Below are positions 27,391-36,377 of a stretch of DNA of 64,000 bases, one piece after another. Both the position numbers and the translations under genes were made by a program. The notes under the pieces were generated by a model. That model saw only the letters and a list, made by a program, of their open reading frames with translations. It made no database searches and had not been told where the DNA came from. Origin of the DNA: Bacillota bacterium (GTDB taxonomy: Bacteria; Bacillota; SHA-98; Ch115; JABLXJ01); the NCBI GenBank assembly GCA_013178125.1, contig JABLXJ010000002.1, forward strand, positions 124,001 through 188,000, read 5' to 3'. Every line of letters starts with the position of its first letter. Position 1 is the stretch's first letter.

Positions 27391-29438
27391 CGGAAGTTTC
27401 TCATTTATCAATGTGAATAGTCCTCAAATGCCCGTCTGATCTGGCTTTGAGCGCTCGGATTTGTATTACCCAATCATCGCAAGACCCTTAAGACCAAGCT
27501 CATCAAATAGTTTCTTTTGAATATCGCTCATCTCTGTGAGTGTGATATGAGCTCTGGTATGGGCTATCTCCGGATATATATGCGCTACCTCTTCTATCTC
27601 AGACAATGTTTCGATGATAGAGGCTATGCTCATTTCAATCCCTTTCTCGCTGAGCCATTTCTTGAGCAGTGATACCAGGCATAACGCGAGAACACAGTAG
27701 AAAGCATGTACCCGTATCTTTTGATCAGTCCAGTGAAACATCGGAGCCCAGCTCACAAAGTAGGGATCCTTCATCTGCTTAAAATCATTCTCAAACCCGC
27801 CAAGGTGTCTATAGGCGGCAACGATTTGCTCGGTGGTCCAGTTTTCATTATCCGTACATAGAAGGGTCTTACCAAACCGGAGATTCATAACCTCATCCAT
27901 AACGTTTTGATCTATTGTATATCGAATGGATGGAAACCCATTCTCTAATTCAATTTGCACCTTGACAATATCACGTATATACGGTTCTCCTCGTAGCATC
28001 CCTTCTACACGTTTACTTACGGATGCAGTTGTTGGCTTCTTACCCTTTACTACTTTACCGGATATCCACTCATTTAAGCTGTGTTGAAGCTCATTTAGCG
28101 CATCGGTTATTCGCCTTAAGGTGGTTATGAGGCCTTGCATTTGTCCAAGCCGCAGACTCTCACTGTAAATGACCGCTACCGTTCTCTCGTAGTCCCCGAT
28201 CTTCTTTTTTGTCCGGTAGGCAACCTCTCCAGCATAGCTACTGCTAAAAGCCTCAAATTTCGAGATCGGGATCGAGAGAAGGTCTTTGTGATGCGATGGA
28301 ACTAAAGACCCGACAAAGTGAAGTGGCGTCAAAGCAAGCGAGGAAAAGTTCTCCTTGCTGTTGTTACCTTTATCTATTACCAGGGTTATGTGTTCGAAAT
28401 CCCTGTATAAGGCCTTGTATCGTTTCACCAACTTATCAGTTACGCACCCGAACTCTTGTGAATCCGTAGAATTACCTGGATATACTTCATGAAATAAGGG
28501 TACGAAGAAGTCAACCGTGGCCATAAGGGCAAGATCAACCTGTCTTAAATCATTGCGTTTCTGTTTGTTATGCCCTCGCCTGGAGAGCTCGCTATCTGTC
28601 CGGGTGTCGATGTAGGTAAAGAAGTTGGTAGTGTCATATACAGCGCATTCGAGGTTGAGATTGAACTCCTTCACCATATTTGAAGCAAGGTCAGCCTCAA
28701 TAGAAGCTATAGCATGTTCATCGAGGTATCCCATGTTATGCCAGAACCTCTGGCTCGATAGGGCTCCCGGCTTTGAGGGAATGAGTCTACGAAGAACAGT
28801 GCCCTGGTACCATTCCCCGATGCGTCTTTTGCTTGTGGGTGCTACGGCTCTGTTGATAGCAGCTATAGCCATATACTCACCCACGGTCAGTCCCTGGTCT
28901 CGTTTAGACACATGAGCATCGATAGTCTCAATGAGCCTGATGCGCCTAGCTACAGAGTACAGAGCGGCTATGGCTCCGAAGTCGAAGACCCTGGCAGAGA
29001 TAGGCTTATCCGGGTGAGCCTTTTCGAGCTTGTCCAAAATATCCTGGACTCGCCCGAGGTATTTTTGCCAGACTATCCTTGGTTTACCCTCGATACGTTT
29101 GGATTCAACGATATAATAGTAGTATTGATTGCCCTTCTTCTTTTTGATGATGGTGGGCACGATAACCCCTCCGATCCCAAGGGCAATACAATATTCGATA
29201 TCGTACCCAATTCTTCCTGCTTATTCTGCGCCATATCTGATAAAATATGACATGTAATTAATTCCAATATCTATAGCATATAGGGTAATACATTTGGTTT
29301 CCTTTAATTTTTCCATACCTGTCGAGGGTGGTTATGAAATCAAGGCTTGTAGCTTGGAATTTGCCTGTACGCCAGATCAGATTGTCAAGGTGCACTGGAA
29401 ATTTTAAAGGGTCTCAACTCATAAATGAGAAACTTCCG
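27391..29438 (-). mobile_element. IS1634-like insertion sequence, about 2.05 kb, with 18-bp perfect terminal repeats
   Basis: Ends are CGGAAGTTTCTCATTTAT at 27391-27408 and its exact reverse complement at 29421-29438. Both are flanked by CTAG (27387-27390 and 29439-29442), the probable target duplication, so the visible inverted repeat totals 22 bases. A second inverted repeat, TGTATTACCC at 27462 and its complement at 29283, lies inside. The intact transposase gene reads on the minus strand. The element landed inside an IS256 transposase gene. Confidence 0.85.
27466..29160 (-). CDS. IS1634-family transposase
   Basis: 564 residues, complete and apparently intact. N terminus MPTIIKKKKGNQYYYYIVES is typical of IS1634 (IS4 superfamily) transposases. 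The DDE region includes 'AVYDTTNFFTYIDTRTD', 'LVIDKGNNSKENF' and the late Y-x-K segment 'GFENDFKQMKDP'. It occupies nearly all of the element between the terminal repeats. Being uninterrupted among broken neighbours, it is the youngest insertion in the nest and could still be active. Confidence 0.92.
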   Translation of the reverse strand: MPTIIKKKKGNQYYYYIVESKRIEGKPRIVWQKYLGRVQDILDKLEKAHPDKPISARVFDFGAIAALYSVARRIRLIETIDAHVSKRDQGLTVGEYMAIAAINRAVAPTSKRRIGEWYQGTVLRRLIPSKPGALSSQRFWHNMGYLDEHAIASIEADLASNMVKEFNLNLECAVYDTTNFFTYIDTRTDSELSRRGHNKQKRNDLRQVDLALMATVDFFVPLFHEVYPGNSTDSQEFGCVTDKLVKRYKALYRDFEHITLVIDKGNNSKENFSSLALTPLHFVGSLVPSHHKDLLSIPISKFEAFSSSYAGEVAYRTKKKIGDYERTVAVIYSESLRLGQMQGLITTLRRITDALNELQHSLNEWISGKVVKGKKPTTASVSKRVEGMLRGEPYIRDIVKVQIELENGFPSIRYTIDQNVMDEVMNLRFGKTLLCTDNENWTTEQIVAAYRHLGGFENDFKQMKDPYFVSWAPMFHWTDQKIRVHAFYCVLALCLVSLLKKWLSEKGIEMSIASIIETLSEIEEVAHIYPEIAHTRAHITLTEMSDIQKKLFDELGLKGLAMIG

Positions 29439-29767
29439 CTAGGAGACTTAAGGATGAGGTAACACAAGAATTCGGAGCGCAGGCACCCAAGGCAATAGAG
29501 AGGCTTGAAGCTGGGTTTGAGGATGCGATGCAGTGATAGGTACTCAGAAGCAGCCTAGAACAGTAAACTGGGAGGCGATAGCTACCAGAGGAGAATTTAC
29601 ACACAGAATCGGACTTGACCGGGAAATAGACAAGACACGTTATCTATTCTAATCACTGAGGGAAACGCTTCCCCAGGATACCAGGATATATTCTGCATAA
29701 AACTCTTCAGCGTAACCATGTAAACTAATAATGAAACTGTTTAATTTAATGTAGTAGCATATTATGA

Positions 29768-29783
29768 TTGGATACACATCCAA
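29768..29783. promoter_or_regulatory. Possible operator upstream of importer C
   Basis: TTGGATacacATCCAA is a perfect 6+6 inverted repeat, 117 bases before the permease start and just upstream of the AT-rich TTGTATACCTTATATGAT. It could be a regulator-binding site. The -35/-10 assignment is not clear. The rest of 29640-29899 shows no gene. Confidence 0.35.
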
Positions 29784-29899
29784 CTTGTATACCTTATATG
29801 ATGGGGCGATGAGTCAAGCGTTTTTACTTATACCCTTACTGGTTTAGCTTTAGGAGATTAGGTATCTAAAAGCTTCAAAAATGGGAGGCGTCTTAGTGA

Positions 29900-30796
29900 A
29901 TGGAATCTAGGATTTCTTCCTGGACTAGAAAGAAAAGTGTTTTTCCGTATCTCCTTCTGCTTCCGACACTTCTGCTTATGATTATATTTCTTTTATATCC
30001 ATGGTTGTGGGGTTTTTGTTTAAGCTTCCAGTCATGGAGTCCTTTTCGGTTGGATCCTCCACGCTTCATCGGACTCAAGAATTATATGGATACTTTATCC
30101 AGACCCATTTTTCAGAGCTCGTTAGTTAAGACAATAGTATTTACCATATTTAACGTTGGGATACAGTTTTTTCTCGGATTCGCGGTTGCTTTATTATTGG
30201 ATACGAGACGTCACAGCCGTAAGTTTTTCCTAACACTATGTATCCTGCCGATGATGATCACCCCAAGTATTGTAGGCCTCATTTGGAAAGTCCTTTTGCA
30301 TAATGAATGGGGGATCGCAAACTATTTTATAGAAACCATCGGCTTAACTAAATTAGGATGGTTATCGGATCCTACATTGACGCTCGTTACCATCGTCTTG
30401 GTCGAAGTATGGCTACATACACCATTCACTACCCTTGTCCTATTAGCTGGTTTGCAGGCTATTCCCCCAGAACCTTACGAGGCCGCCAAAGTTGATGGCG
30501 CTTCCGGGTTTCAAGCCTTTCGCTATATCACCTTGCCGTGGCTCCAACCATTAATAGTAATCGTCCTCATGTTTAGGATAATGTTCAGTCTTAGGGCTTT
30601 TGATACCATCTATTCGCTATTCCGCTCGGGTGGGCCGGGGAATGAGGGAATGGTGTTGGGGGTATACTTGTACGAACGTTTACGTATTACATGGAGTATG
30701 GGAGAAGCCGCAGCTTTATCCTATATTATTCTCTTCCTGACCGCATTATTCAGTATGGTATTTGTGGTGAAGCTATATAGGGGGGAACAACAGTGA
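29900..30796 (+). CDS. Sugar ABC transporter permease, MalF-type (importer C)
   Basis: 298 residues, ATG 29900 with GGGAGG about 13 bases upstream. Six membrane segments and the EAA loop 'YEAAKVDGASGFQAFRYITL'. The last four bases overlap the next gene (GTGA), so the two permeases are translationally coupled. No ATPase gene in this cluster. Confidence 0.92.
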   Translation: MESRISSWTRKKSVFPYLLLLPTLLLMIIFLLYPWLWGFCLSFQSWSPFRLDPPRFIGLKNYMDTLSRPIFQSSLVKTIVFTIFNVGIQFFLGFAVALLLDTRRHSRKFFLTLCILPMMITPSIVGLIWKVLLHNEWGIANYFIETIGLTKLGWLSDPTLTLVTIVLVEVWLHTPFTTLVLLAGLQAIPPEPYEAAKVDGASGFQAFRYITLPWLQPLIVIVLMFRIMFSLRAFDTIYSLFRSGGPGNEGMVLGVYLYERLRITWSMGEAAALSYIILFLTALFSMVFVVKLYRGEQQ

Positions 30797-31641
30797 AGCC
30801 TAGATATCACTGGTTTAAGGAAATTGGAATAAACCTACTTCTGGTTTTAATAAGCCTGTTTTTCGCATTCCCCATATTATGGTTGGTGTTAATGTCAATT
30901 AAGCAACCTCAGGACACATTTAAATTACCGCCCGTTCTTTGGTTTAGTCCAACACTTGAGTCCTATAAACAGTTACTTTTTAGAAGTCACTACTCTATTG
31001 GACTCGATTTCTGGCGCCTTTTCAGGAACAGTGCAATCAGCGCCATGGTAGCAGCAGCCCTTTCGATGTTCGTTGCTTCGCTTGGCGCCTACAGTTTGTC
31101 AAGGTTTTACTTCCGAGGGAAAAAGCTACTTTCTTTTATAATTATTGCTACTAGAATGTTACCGCCTCTAGCCTCTGCTATACCTCTATTCTTGTTTGCT
31201 TTTCGGTTGGGGATGATTGACACCCTATTTATATTGAGTACAGTCTACTGCGTAATTAATATCCCATTTGCATTATGGATGCTAAGGGGATTCATGGATC
31301 AAGTTCCTACTGAGTTAGAAGAATCAGCTATGATTGACGGCTGCACCCGTTTTGGGGCCATGTTAAGGATAGTGATGCCACTAATAGGTCCTGGTTTAGG
31401 AGCTACTGCTATTTTCACCTTTCTTAATAGCTGGAACGATTTTGCTTTAGCTCTGGTCTTAACTAATAAGAATGCTATGACTTTACCATTAGTTGCTATG
31501 TCCTTTATTACAGAAGAGGGAGTCTATTGGGGTCCCATGAGTGCAGCAATAACGCTCATTGCGGCTCCCGCTGTGCTCTTTGTAATTGTTGCCCAAGGGT
31601 ACCTTGCTAAGGGGTTAACAATGGGAGCAGTTAAAGGCTAA
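30793..31641 (+). CDS. Sugar ABC transporter permease, MalG-type (importer C)
   Basis: 282 residues starting at GTG within the stop of the preceding permease; GGGGGAA lies before it. Loop 'EESAMIDGCTRFGAMLRIVM' (EES instead of EAA) and C-terminal 'GYLAKGLTMGAVKG'. Followed 130 bases later by its binding protein, so the gene order is the reverse of importers A and B1. Confidence 0.92.
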   Translation: MKPRYHWFKEIGINLLLVLISLFFAFPILWLVLMSIKQPQDTFKLPPVLWFSPTLESYKQLLFRSHYSIGLDFWRLFRNSAISAMVAAALSMFVASLGAYSLSRFYFRGKKLLSFIIIATRMLPPLASAIPLFLFAFRLGMIDTLFILSTVYCVINIPFALWMLRGFMDQVPTELEESAMIDGCTRFGAMLRIVMPLIGPGLGATAIFTFLNSWNDFALALVLTNKNAMTLPLVAMSFITEEGVYWGPMSAAITLIAAPAVLFVIVAQGYLAKGLTMGAVKG

Positions 31642-31770
31642 GGACGTCGCCTCTAACCCTTTTAATGCATCGGCGGCCGAGTAAAGGAGGTGGGGGGTAG
31701 CCCTATATTGAAGCTATATCGGATGTTCAATGATTATTGGGGACGAATCAATAAAGGGGGGTTTAGGAAA

Positions 31771-33066
31771 ATGCGTTTAATCAGCAGGAAGGCTTTGATA
31801 GTAGTTTTGACGGGCATTTTGATATTTGCTTTTACAGCCCAGAGCACCGTTGCCGGGGAGACGGTAATTAACTTCATTGCCAGTGTCGGAGGTAGTGGGA
31901 AGAGTTTTGCGGGTGGAGTAGAGCGGTTTAACGAGAAATATAAAGGGCAGTACAGGGTTGAAGTTACCTTGGTGGCGTGGGAATCTGTTTTGGAAAAAGC
32001 CGTAATGCAGTTCATGTCTCGGAGGCCCACTTATGATGTACTAGCTGTTGATGGTATGTGGATTCCGGCAGTCCGTCAGTATTTGGAGCCGTTAGACCCT
32101 TACGTGGCCAGGTTTGGACCCGAACCAGTTAAGTTGTTCGGGCGAGGGGCATTACGTGATCTTACCTATCATGGAAAGATTATCGCTTTCCCAATTCGTT
32201 CGGGGGTTATCTTGAATTACTACCGGAAGGACCTTTTAGATGCTGCTGGCCTTAAAGTCCCTCGAACCCTGGATGAGTACACGGCTGCAGCCAGGAAACT
32301 CACCCGCAAGGATGCCAGTGGCAAGGTTCATGTTTACGGTACCTCCCTTATGGCACAACATCCAACCTGGACTACCTGGTCATTTAGTCAGTTCGCCCGT
32401 CCCCATGGAATTAGCTTCTTGACGGATGACAATACAGGTCCTAGCCCCGCCTTAAAGGAGAGTGGTACCCTTCAAATCTTGAAGTTTATCAAAAACTTGC
32501 AGGATGAAGGGTTGACCCCGAATCCTCTGGCGTGGACATACGATGATAACGTAGTTGCCTTCCAAAACGGACGTCTGGCTATGACGCCTGAAATGAGTGT
32601 GAGGGCTTTACTGCTAGAAGACCACGCCAAGTCTCAGGTAGCGGGTAAAATGGGATATGATGTCTTGCCAGCCGGAAAACTTGGTCCAGATGAACCTGCC
32701 TATGCCGGAGGCTACTGGACTTTGGCAATCGATAAAAACAGCAAGGTTAAGGAAGCCGCTTACCAATTTATCAAATTCATGACGAGTCTAGAGAACCAAA
32801 AGTATATGGCCATAAAATGGTCAAATGGACCCACTGCGCTTGCTCTTTACGATGACCCCGAGTATATAAAGATTAACCCAGCCGCCCCAGCTATTAAAAA
32901 AGTGCTGGAAGGAATCGGGTATGCTCAAGATTTCCCTGTGCGGCAGAACCCCGAGTTGACCAAAGTCGTGCATGAAGAGATGCAGGTTTTTCTATTAGGT
33001 CGGCAGACGGCTGAGCAGACCGGTATGAATATGTTCAACCGTATCAAGGAAGTTATGGAGCAATAG
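31771..33066 (+). CDS. Sugar ABC transporter substrate-binding protein (importer C)
   Basis: About 431 residues from ATG 31771 (GGGGGGTTTAGGAAAATG). Signal peptide ends near 'QSTVAGE'; no lipobox. 'INFIASVGGSGKSFAGGVER' opens the mature protein and is almost repeated in the orphan binding protein at 37873, which is clearly a paralogue. Other features: 'YDVLAVDGMWIPAVRQYLEP', 'TYDDNVVAFQNGRLAM', 'GGYWTLAIDKNSKVKEAAYQ'. The tandem cyclase 2 gene follows 540 bases downstream, paralleling cyclase 1 and importer B1. Confidence 0.9.
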   Translation: MRLISRKALIVVLTGILIFAFTAQSTVAGETVINFIASVGGSGKSFAGGVERFNEKYKGQYRVEVTLVAWESVLEKAVMQFMSRRPTYDVLAVDGMWIPAVRQYLEPLDPYVARFGPEPVKLFGRGALRDLTYHGKIIAFPIRSGVILNYYRKDLLDAAGLKVPRTLDEYTAAARKLTRKDASGKVHVYGTSLMAQHPTWTTWSFSQFARPHGISFLTDDNTGPSPALKESGTLQILKFIKNLQDEGLTPNPLAWTYDDNVVAFQNGRLAMTPEMSVRALLLEDHAKSQVAGKMGYDVLPAGKLGPDEPAYAGGYWTLAIDKNSKVKEAAYQFIKFMTSLENQKYMAIKWSNGPTALALYDDPEYIKINPAAPAIKKVLEGIGYAQDFPVRQNPELTKVVHEEMQVFLLGRQTAEQTGMNMFNRIKEVMEQ

Positions 33067-33607
33067 GTCTTCGTAGAAACCTTTTTAGCTAGCCTTAAGG
33101 CTGGGATCGCAATACTATAACTAAGGTTTTCTAGTGCTGCGCTTTATAAATACTATAGTCCTTATTTAGTAAGGTACTGTTTGTTAGATCTGAGGCTGTC
33201 GGTTATTACCACTAACTGGCATGGCATATTGTGGATACAACGAAGCCATGCGGGTTTGAAGGTATCGAGCCGCACCATTATGTGGATGATTTGGACAGAA
33301 ACTGGAGAAAATCGACAGTCTCAGATCTGGCCAGGTATATAAACAGCGGTTTATAGTATGAGGAAGCGCAGTACTAGAAAATCAGATTTCGGGGGATATG
33401 ATAAGGGGAATCAAAGGCTAATGGTTTACGGCCGGCCCCTTTACCGACCCCGAAACTATATCAGGAGAAGGGAACGGCAGAAGGGGCCATTTCCTGTAAA
33501 ACATCGATATGACGCAAAAATAGAATCGGGAGTCTCAGCTATTCTATTCAACTTACGTTCTTCAAATTCTTGACGACAGGCTCCCCTGAAAGAGAGGACT
33601 AGGTATC
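33067..33607. other. Intergenic region between binding protein C and cyclase 2
   Basis: Contains the small palindrome AGCCTTAAGGCT at 33091 and a longer inverted repeat (listed separately). One frame around 33233-33358 reads VDTTKPCGFEGIEPHHYVDD and ends in NSGL-stop, which looks protein-like but has no start or recognised family. A 71-codon frame at 33358 has no support. Confidence 0.35.
33186..33328. repeat. 143-bp segment bounded by 16-bp inverted repeats
   Basis: AGATCTGAGGCTGTCG at 33186-33201 is matched by CGACAGTCTCAGATCT at 33313-33328 (15 of 16 positions complementary, the other a G-U). No target duplication is evident. It could be a small non-autonomous element or a long-range RNA stem behind the binding-protein gene. 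Confidence 0.45.
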
Positions 33608-35116
33608 ATGCGAAGAGTAATTGACATGAGTCTGACTATTACACCTAATAATGGACGAAATCCATTCTATGGTTCCTTGCCGGTAAACTGTCTACACGTA
33701 GAACCAACAGGGGATCGTAGACCCAGAGGTTCGGCATTTGCATACTTGAAGATTGAACCCTATAAGTTTGGGGATTCATACGAACATATGGTAATGAATG
33801 TCCTCTGCACTACTGATCCTTACCCAGGTACTCACGTGGAGACGTATTACCCAGAGAAATGGTGGTATCCTAAAGAGGATGGTCGGCATTTATTCCGTAG
33901 AGATGTCGCCCATATTCCAGTCTCAATGCTATGCGGGGAGGCGGTAATCTTTGACTTCCCCTATAAAGAAAAACCCGTCATCGATGCCCCAGATTTCGAA
34001 AGGTCTGATATAGAAGTGCGAGCGGGGGACATTGTGTTTGTAAGAACTGGATACAGCTCAGTTTATGCCAATATGCCCCCGGAGCAACGCTTATATGACG
34101 GTTCACCAGGCCTAACAAATGAAGCGGCCCAGTGGCTGGTTGATCGGCATATCAAGGCTTATGGCGTTGATGCTCGTGGTTTGGAAGCCGGGAGGAGTTC
34201 AGTACCAGGGGCTAAACTGGATGTTCACCGTATATTCCATCTGCATAATGTAGTACTCTTAGAAGACTTAGCTAATCTTGATAAGTTAACCAAATCCCGA
34301 GTCTACGTTATGTGCGGCGCCCCGTTGAGAATCGAATATCTCACGGGTGCTGCTGGCCGTGTGGTGGCTATTGATGATGGGAAGATTATCGATCTTTCAC
34401 ATAAGGTGCAGTGTTATCCCAAGACGAGGATCCAGTTAGAAGACATTCGCAGAGAACCTGTCAATCAGAAGCCACGGTTATTGAAACGGGCTACGGTTAC
34501 CCCATTTACCATAACAGATTACGGGATAGATGATTCTGTCGGCCCGGAGTATATGGAGTTCCCGAGCCACTTAGGGACTCATGTTGAGATTCCATACTAT
34601 AATTCTGAAGACACGGGTCCCATGAAGGATATTGAAAGGGACATTTATTCAACACCACTGGAGCAACTAATTGGCACCGCAGCTGTTATTGATCTGACAA
34701 CAAAAGGCCCTGTTGAATTGATCACTGCCCGTGATCTGACAAACCAGGGGACTAATGTCCAACGTGGCGATATTGTCATTCTAAAGACCGGGTATACAGA
34801 TAGATATTATGAGCTAGATGAGTATTTCGACCTCAGTCCAGCCTTATCGGAAGATGCGGCCGGGTGGTTGGTTGATCGTGGGGTTCGAATGCTGGTGACT
34901 GACATAGCCTCGGTAGATCGACAAAGGCCCAGTTATGGTGAGCTACCAGAACGGACTATACATTCTATTTTATTCAAGCACAATATCCCAATAGTTGAGA
35001 GTGCCTGTAATACTTGGCTTCTTTTTAGAGATAGGCTTTTCTTAGCATGCTTGCCGCTACCTTTTGTGGGACTCGATTCATCTCCGGCCCATGTGATCGC
35101 GGTAGAGGATTGGTAA
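33608..35116 (+). CDS. Tandem-domain cyclase-family (kynurenine formamidase-like) protein 2
   Basis: 502 residues with two cyclase domains, paralogous to 14771-16228 along the whole length. The first domain has 'DPYPGTHVETYYPEKWWYP', the second 'FPSHLGTHVEIPYYNSE', which keeps the H-x-G-T-H-x-E metal pattern better than the paralogue. Both halves carry 'VRTGYSSVY'/'LKTGYTDRYY' and 'EAAQWLVDRHI'/'DAAGWLVDRGV'. The C terminus 'PLPFVGLDSSPAHVIAVEDW' matches 'PLPIAGLTSVPTDIIAVEEW' of the first protein. It follows importer C. Predicted to be a cytoplasmic metal-dependent hydrolase of an imported compound; the substrate is unknown. Confidence 0.75.
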   Translation: MRRVIDMSLTITPNNGRNPFYGSLPVNCLHVEPTGDRRPRGSAFAYLKIEPYKFGDSYEHMVMNVLCTTDPYPGTHVETYYPEKWWYPKEDGRHLFRRDVAHIPVSMLCGEAVIFDFPYKEKPVIDAPDFERSDIEVRAGDIVFVRTGYSSVYANMPPEQRLYDGSPGLTNEAAQWLVDRHIKAYGVDARGLEAGRSSVPGAKLDVHRIFHLHNVVLLEDLANLDKLTKSRVYVMCGAPLRIEYLTGAAGRVVAIDDGKIIDLSHKVQCYPKTRIQLEDIRREPVNQKPRLLKRATVTPFTITDYGIDDSVGPEYMEFPSHLGTHVEIPYYNSEDTGPMKDIERDIYSTPLEQLIGTAAVIDLTTKGPVELITARDLTNQGTNVQRGDIVILKTGYTDRYYELDEYFDLSPALSEDAAGWLVDRGVRMLVTDIASVDRQRPSYGELPERTIHSILFKHNIPIVESACNTWLLFRDRLFLACLPLPFVGLDSSPAHVIAVEDW

Positions 35117-35405
35117 AAATCCTGGGGATTAAACAAGGAGATAGCGATATAGTGAATGTAAGTTGAAAGAAAGGTCGGGGAACAGGGCTATGTGTTTCTC
35201 CGACTCTTTCGGTTCATCTTTGTTCATGAGGAGATACAGACCTACGGGTGTAAACTAGAGGTGAAATCTTAGTAAATGTAGGAACTTTAGTCCGCATCGA
35301 TATTTATAGCGCGCACTATCCTATCTACTAAATGTATGACACATGTTAGGCATGGCACCACTTAGCCCACTTAGTTCTCCTGTTCATAAATAAGGTGACG
35401 TATTA

Positions 35406-36033
35406 TCATGCGATAAGTGATTCGACCCCGTTATCTCCTTTATCGGAGAGCCTAGATATTAACGTTTCTAGATCGACTTTGGTAAACTTCCACTCGAACG
35501 GTTTGGCTAGCTGCTCATAGTAGTTCTCGAAAGCCAGCAGTCGGCTCTGTGCCTCCGATATAGCTGGGAATGTATAGGGGGGGCAGAACCTTACGCTGAA
35601 CGATAGAAAAGTAGATTTCAATCTAGTTGAGCCAACTTGCGTGCACGGGGAGGTGAACAAGGACCAAATGAGGCCATCGGCTCTGCAATCGGCGAATTGC
35701 ATGCTCACCTCGATGAGCCGAGCCGTTGTCTATAATCCAAAAAACCCGGTGTGCCGAGCGGTAAGGTTCCTGAGACATAACATCATCAACCAGCCGGTCA
35801 AAGGGTTTGATGCCGCTACGCTCTTCACAGCGTCCGAACAGTTTGGCTCGGTAGACATCGAGGGCGGCCAAGTAAACAAAGGCACCTTGGCGTCGGTACT
35901 CATGCTCCACACGCATGGGTATCCCCGGTGCCGCCGGTTCGCTTGGGTATCGCCGTTCTCGTGCTTGAATGCTGGTTTTCTCGTCGGCTGAAATTCGGTA
36001 TCCAAAATAACTTATTCTAGCAAATTCATTCAT
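35406..36033 (-). pseudogene. IS630-family transposase remnant (different lineage from the 25.7-kb copy)
   Basis: Minus-strand reading gives 'ISADEKTSIQARERRYPS', 'YLAALDVYRAKLFGRCE', 'VFWIIDNGSAHRGEHAI', 'LVLVHLPVHASWLN', then TAG, IEIYFSIVQRKVL, a frameshift at a run of seven C (G on the plus strand near 35577), then 'AQSRLLAFENYYEQLAKPFE' to TGA. These are DDE-core motifs of an IS630 subgroup. The N-terminal DNA-binding half is absent, so the gene is truncated, nonsense-mutated and frameshifted. Confidence 0.8.
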
Positions 36034-36345
36034 GGAGGGCTCAGTAGTTCCCTAAACTATATCGGTAATTTAATAATCGTCCATGCAACTTATCCGGTGC
36101 CCTATGGATAACCGGAAAGGGAGGGGAGGGCGGCCGGGGGTGAACGTTGATTTTGCCCTGGGTCGCCCGGGTGTCAGGGGCCTACAATAGTGCACCACTA
36201 TTTTGACATGGCTGAAATATTGGGCGTCGGGGGTAGGGTCCTTTAAGAGAGGCAGAGAAGGCGAGGCATGCCTATCTAGAGGTAGTTCAATATGGCAAAA
36301 TGGAGGCGATCAATGCTGGAATGGAATTTATACCGAAAATCAGAC
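36034..36345. other. Non-coding stretch upstream of the SorC-type gene
   Basis: No gene recognised. It may contain the eroded end of the IS630 remnant. A G-rich tract with GGAGGGGAGGGCGG at 36120-36133 has no evident partner structure. Confidence 0.25.
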
Positions 36346-36375
36346 TTGACCTAAGCCAAGCCATGGTTGTATTAT
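36346..36375 (+). promoter_or_regulatory. Probable sigma-A promoter for the SorC-type regulator
   Basis: TTGACC at 36346-36351, an 18-base spacer and TATTAT at 36370-36375, ending 53 bases before the ATG. Good match to the TTGACA/TATAAT consensus. Confidence 0.6.
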
Positions 36376-36377
36376 AC

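Larger units (their letters stand above)
26950..29535 (+). pseudogene. IS256-family transposase remnant, split by the IS1634-like element
   Basis: Left part 26950-27390 reads 'VRKVRSVVEELCGTELSRST', 'FVLVDALVIKVRKEGRVRVQ', 'GVDMVASES', all typical of the IS256/Mutator family; the conserved SD near GVxLVxSD is altered to SE. Right part from 29439 reads RLKDEVTQEFGAQAPKAIERLEAGFEDAMQ then TGA. Excising the IS1634-like copy joins LET-A-RRLKDE in frame. The N-terminal third and the last part are missing. Beyond it, 29590-29640 holds TTTACACACAGAATCGGACT, like an IS256 terminus. Non-functional. Confidence 0.75.

Noticed and set aside
27462-29292. TGTATTACCC inverted repeats as the true ends of the IS1634-like element
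   Set aside because: The outer CGGAAGTTTC repeats are longer, flanked by CTAG on both sides, and restore the interrupted IS256 frame when removed.
33358-33573. 71-codon frame before cyclase 2
   Set aside because: Arg/Lys-rich without a family match or ribosome-binding site; follows an inverted repeat and looks like non-coding DNA.
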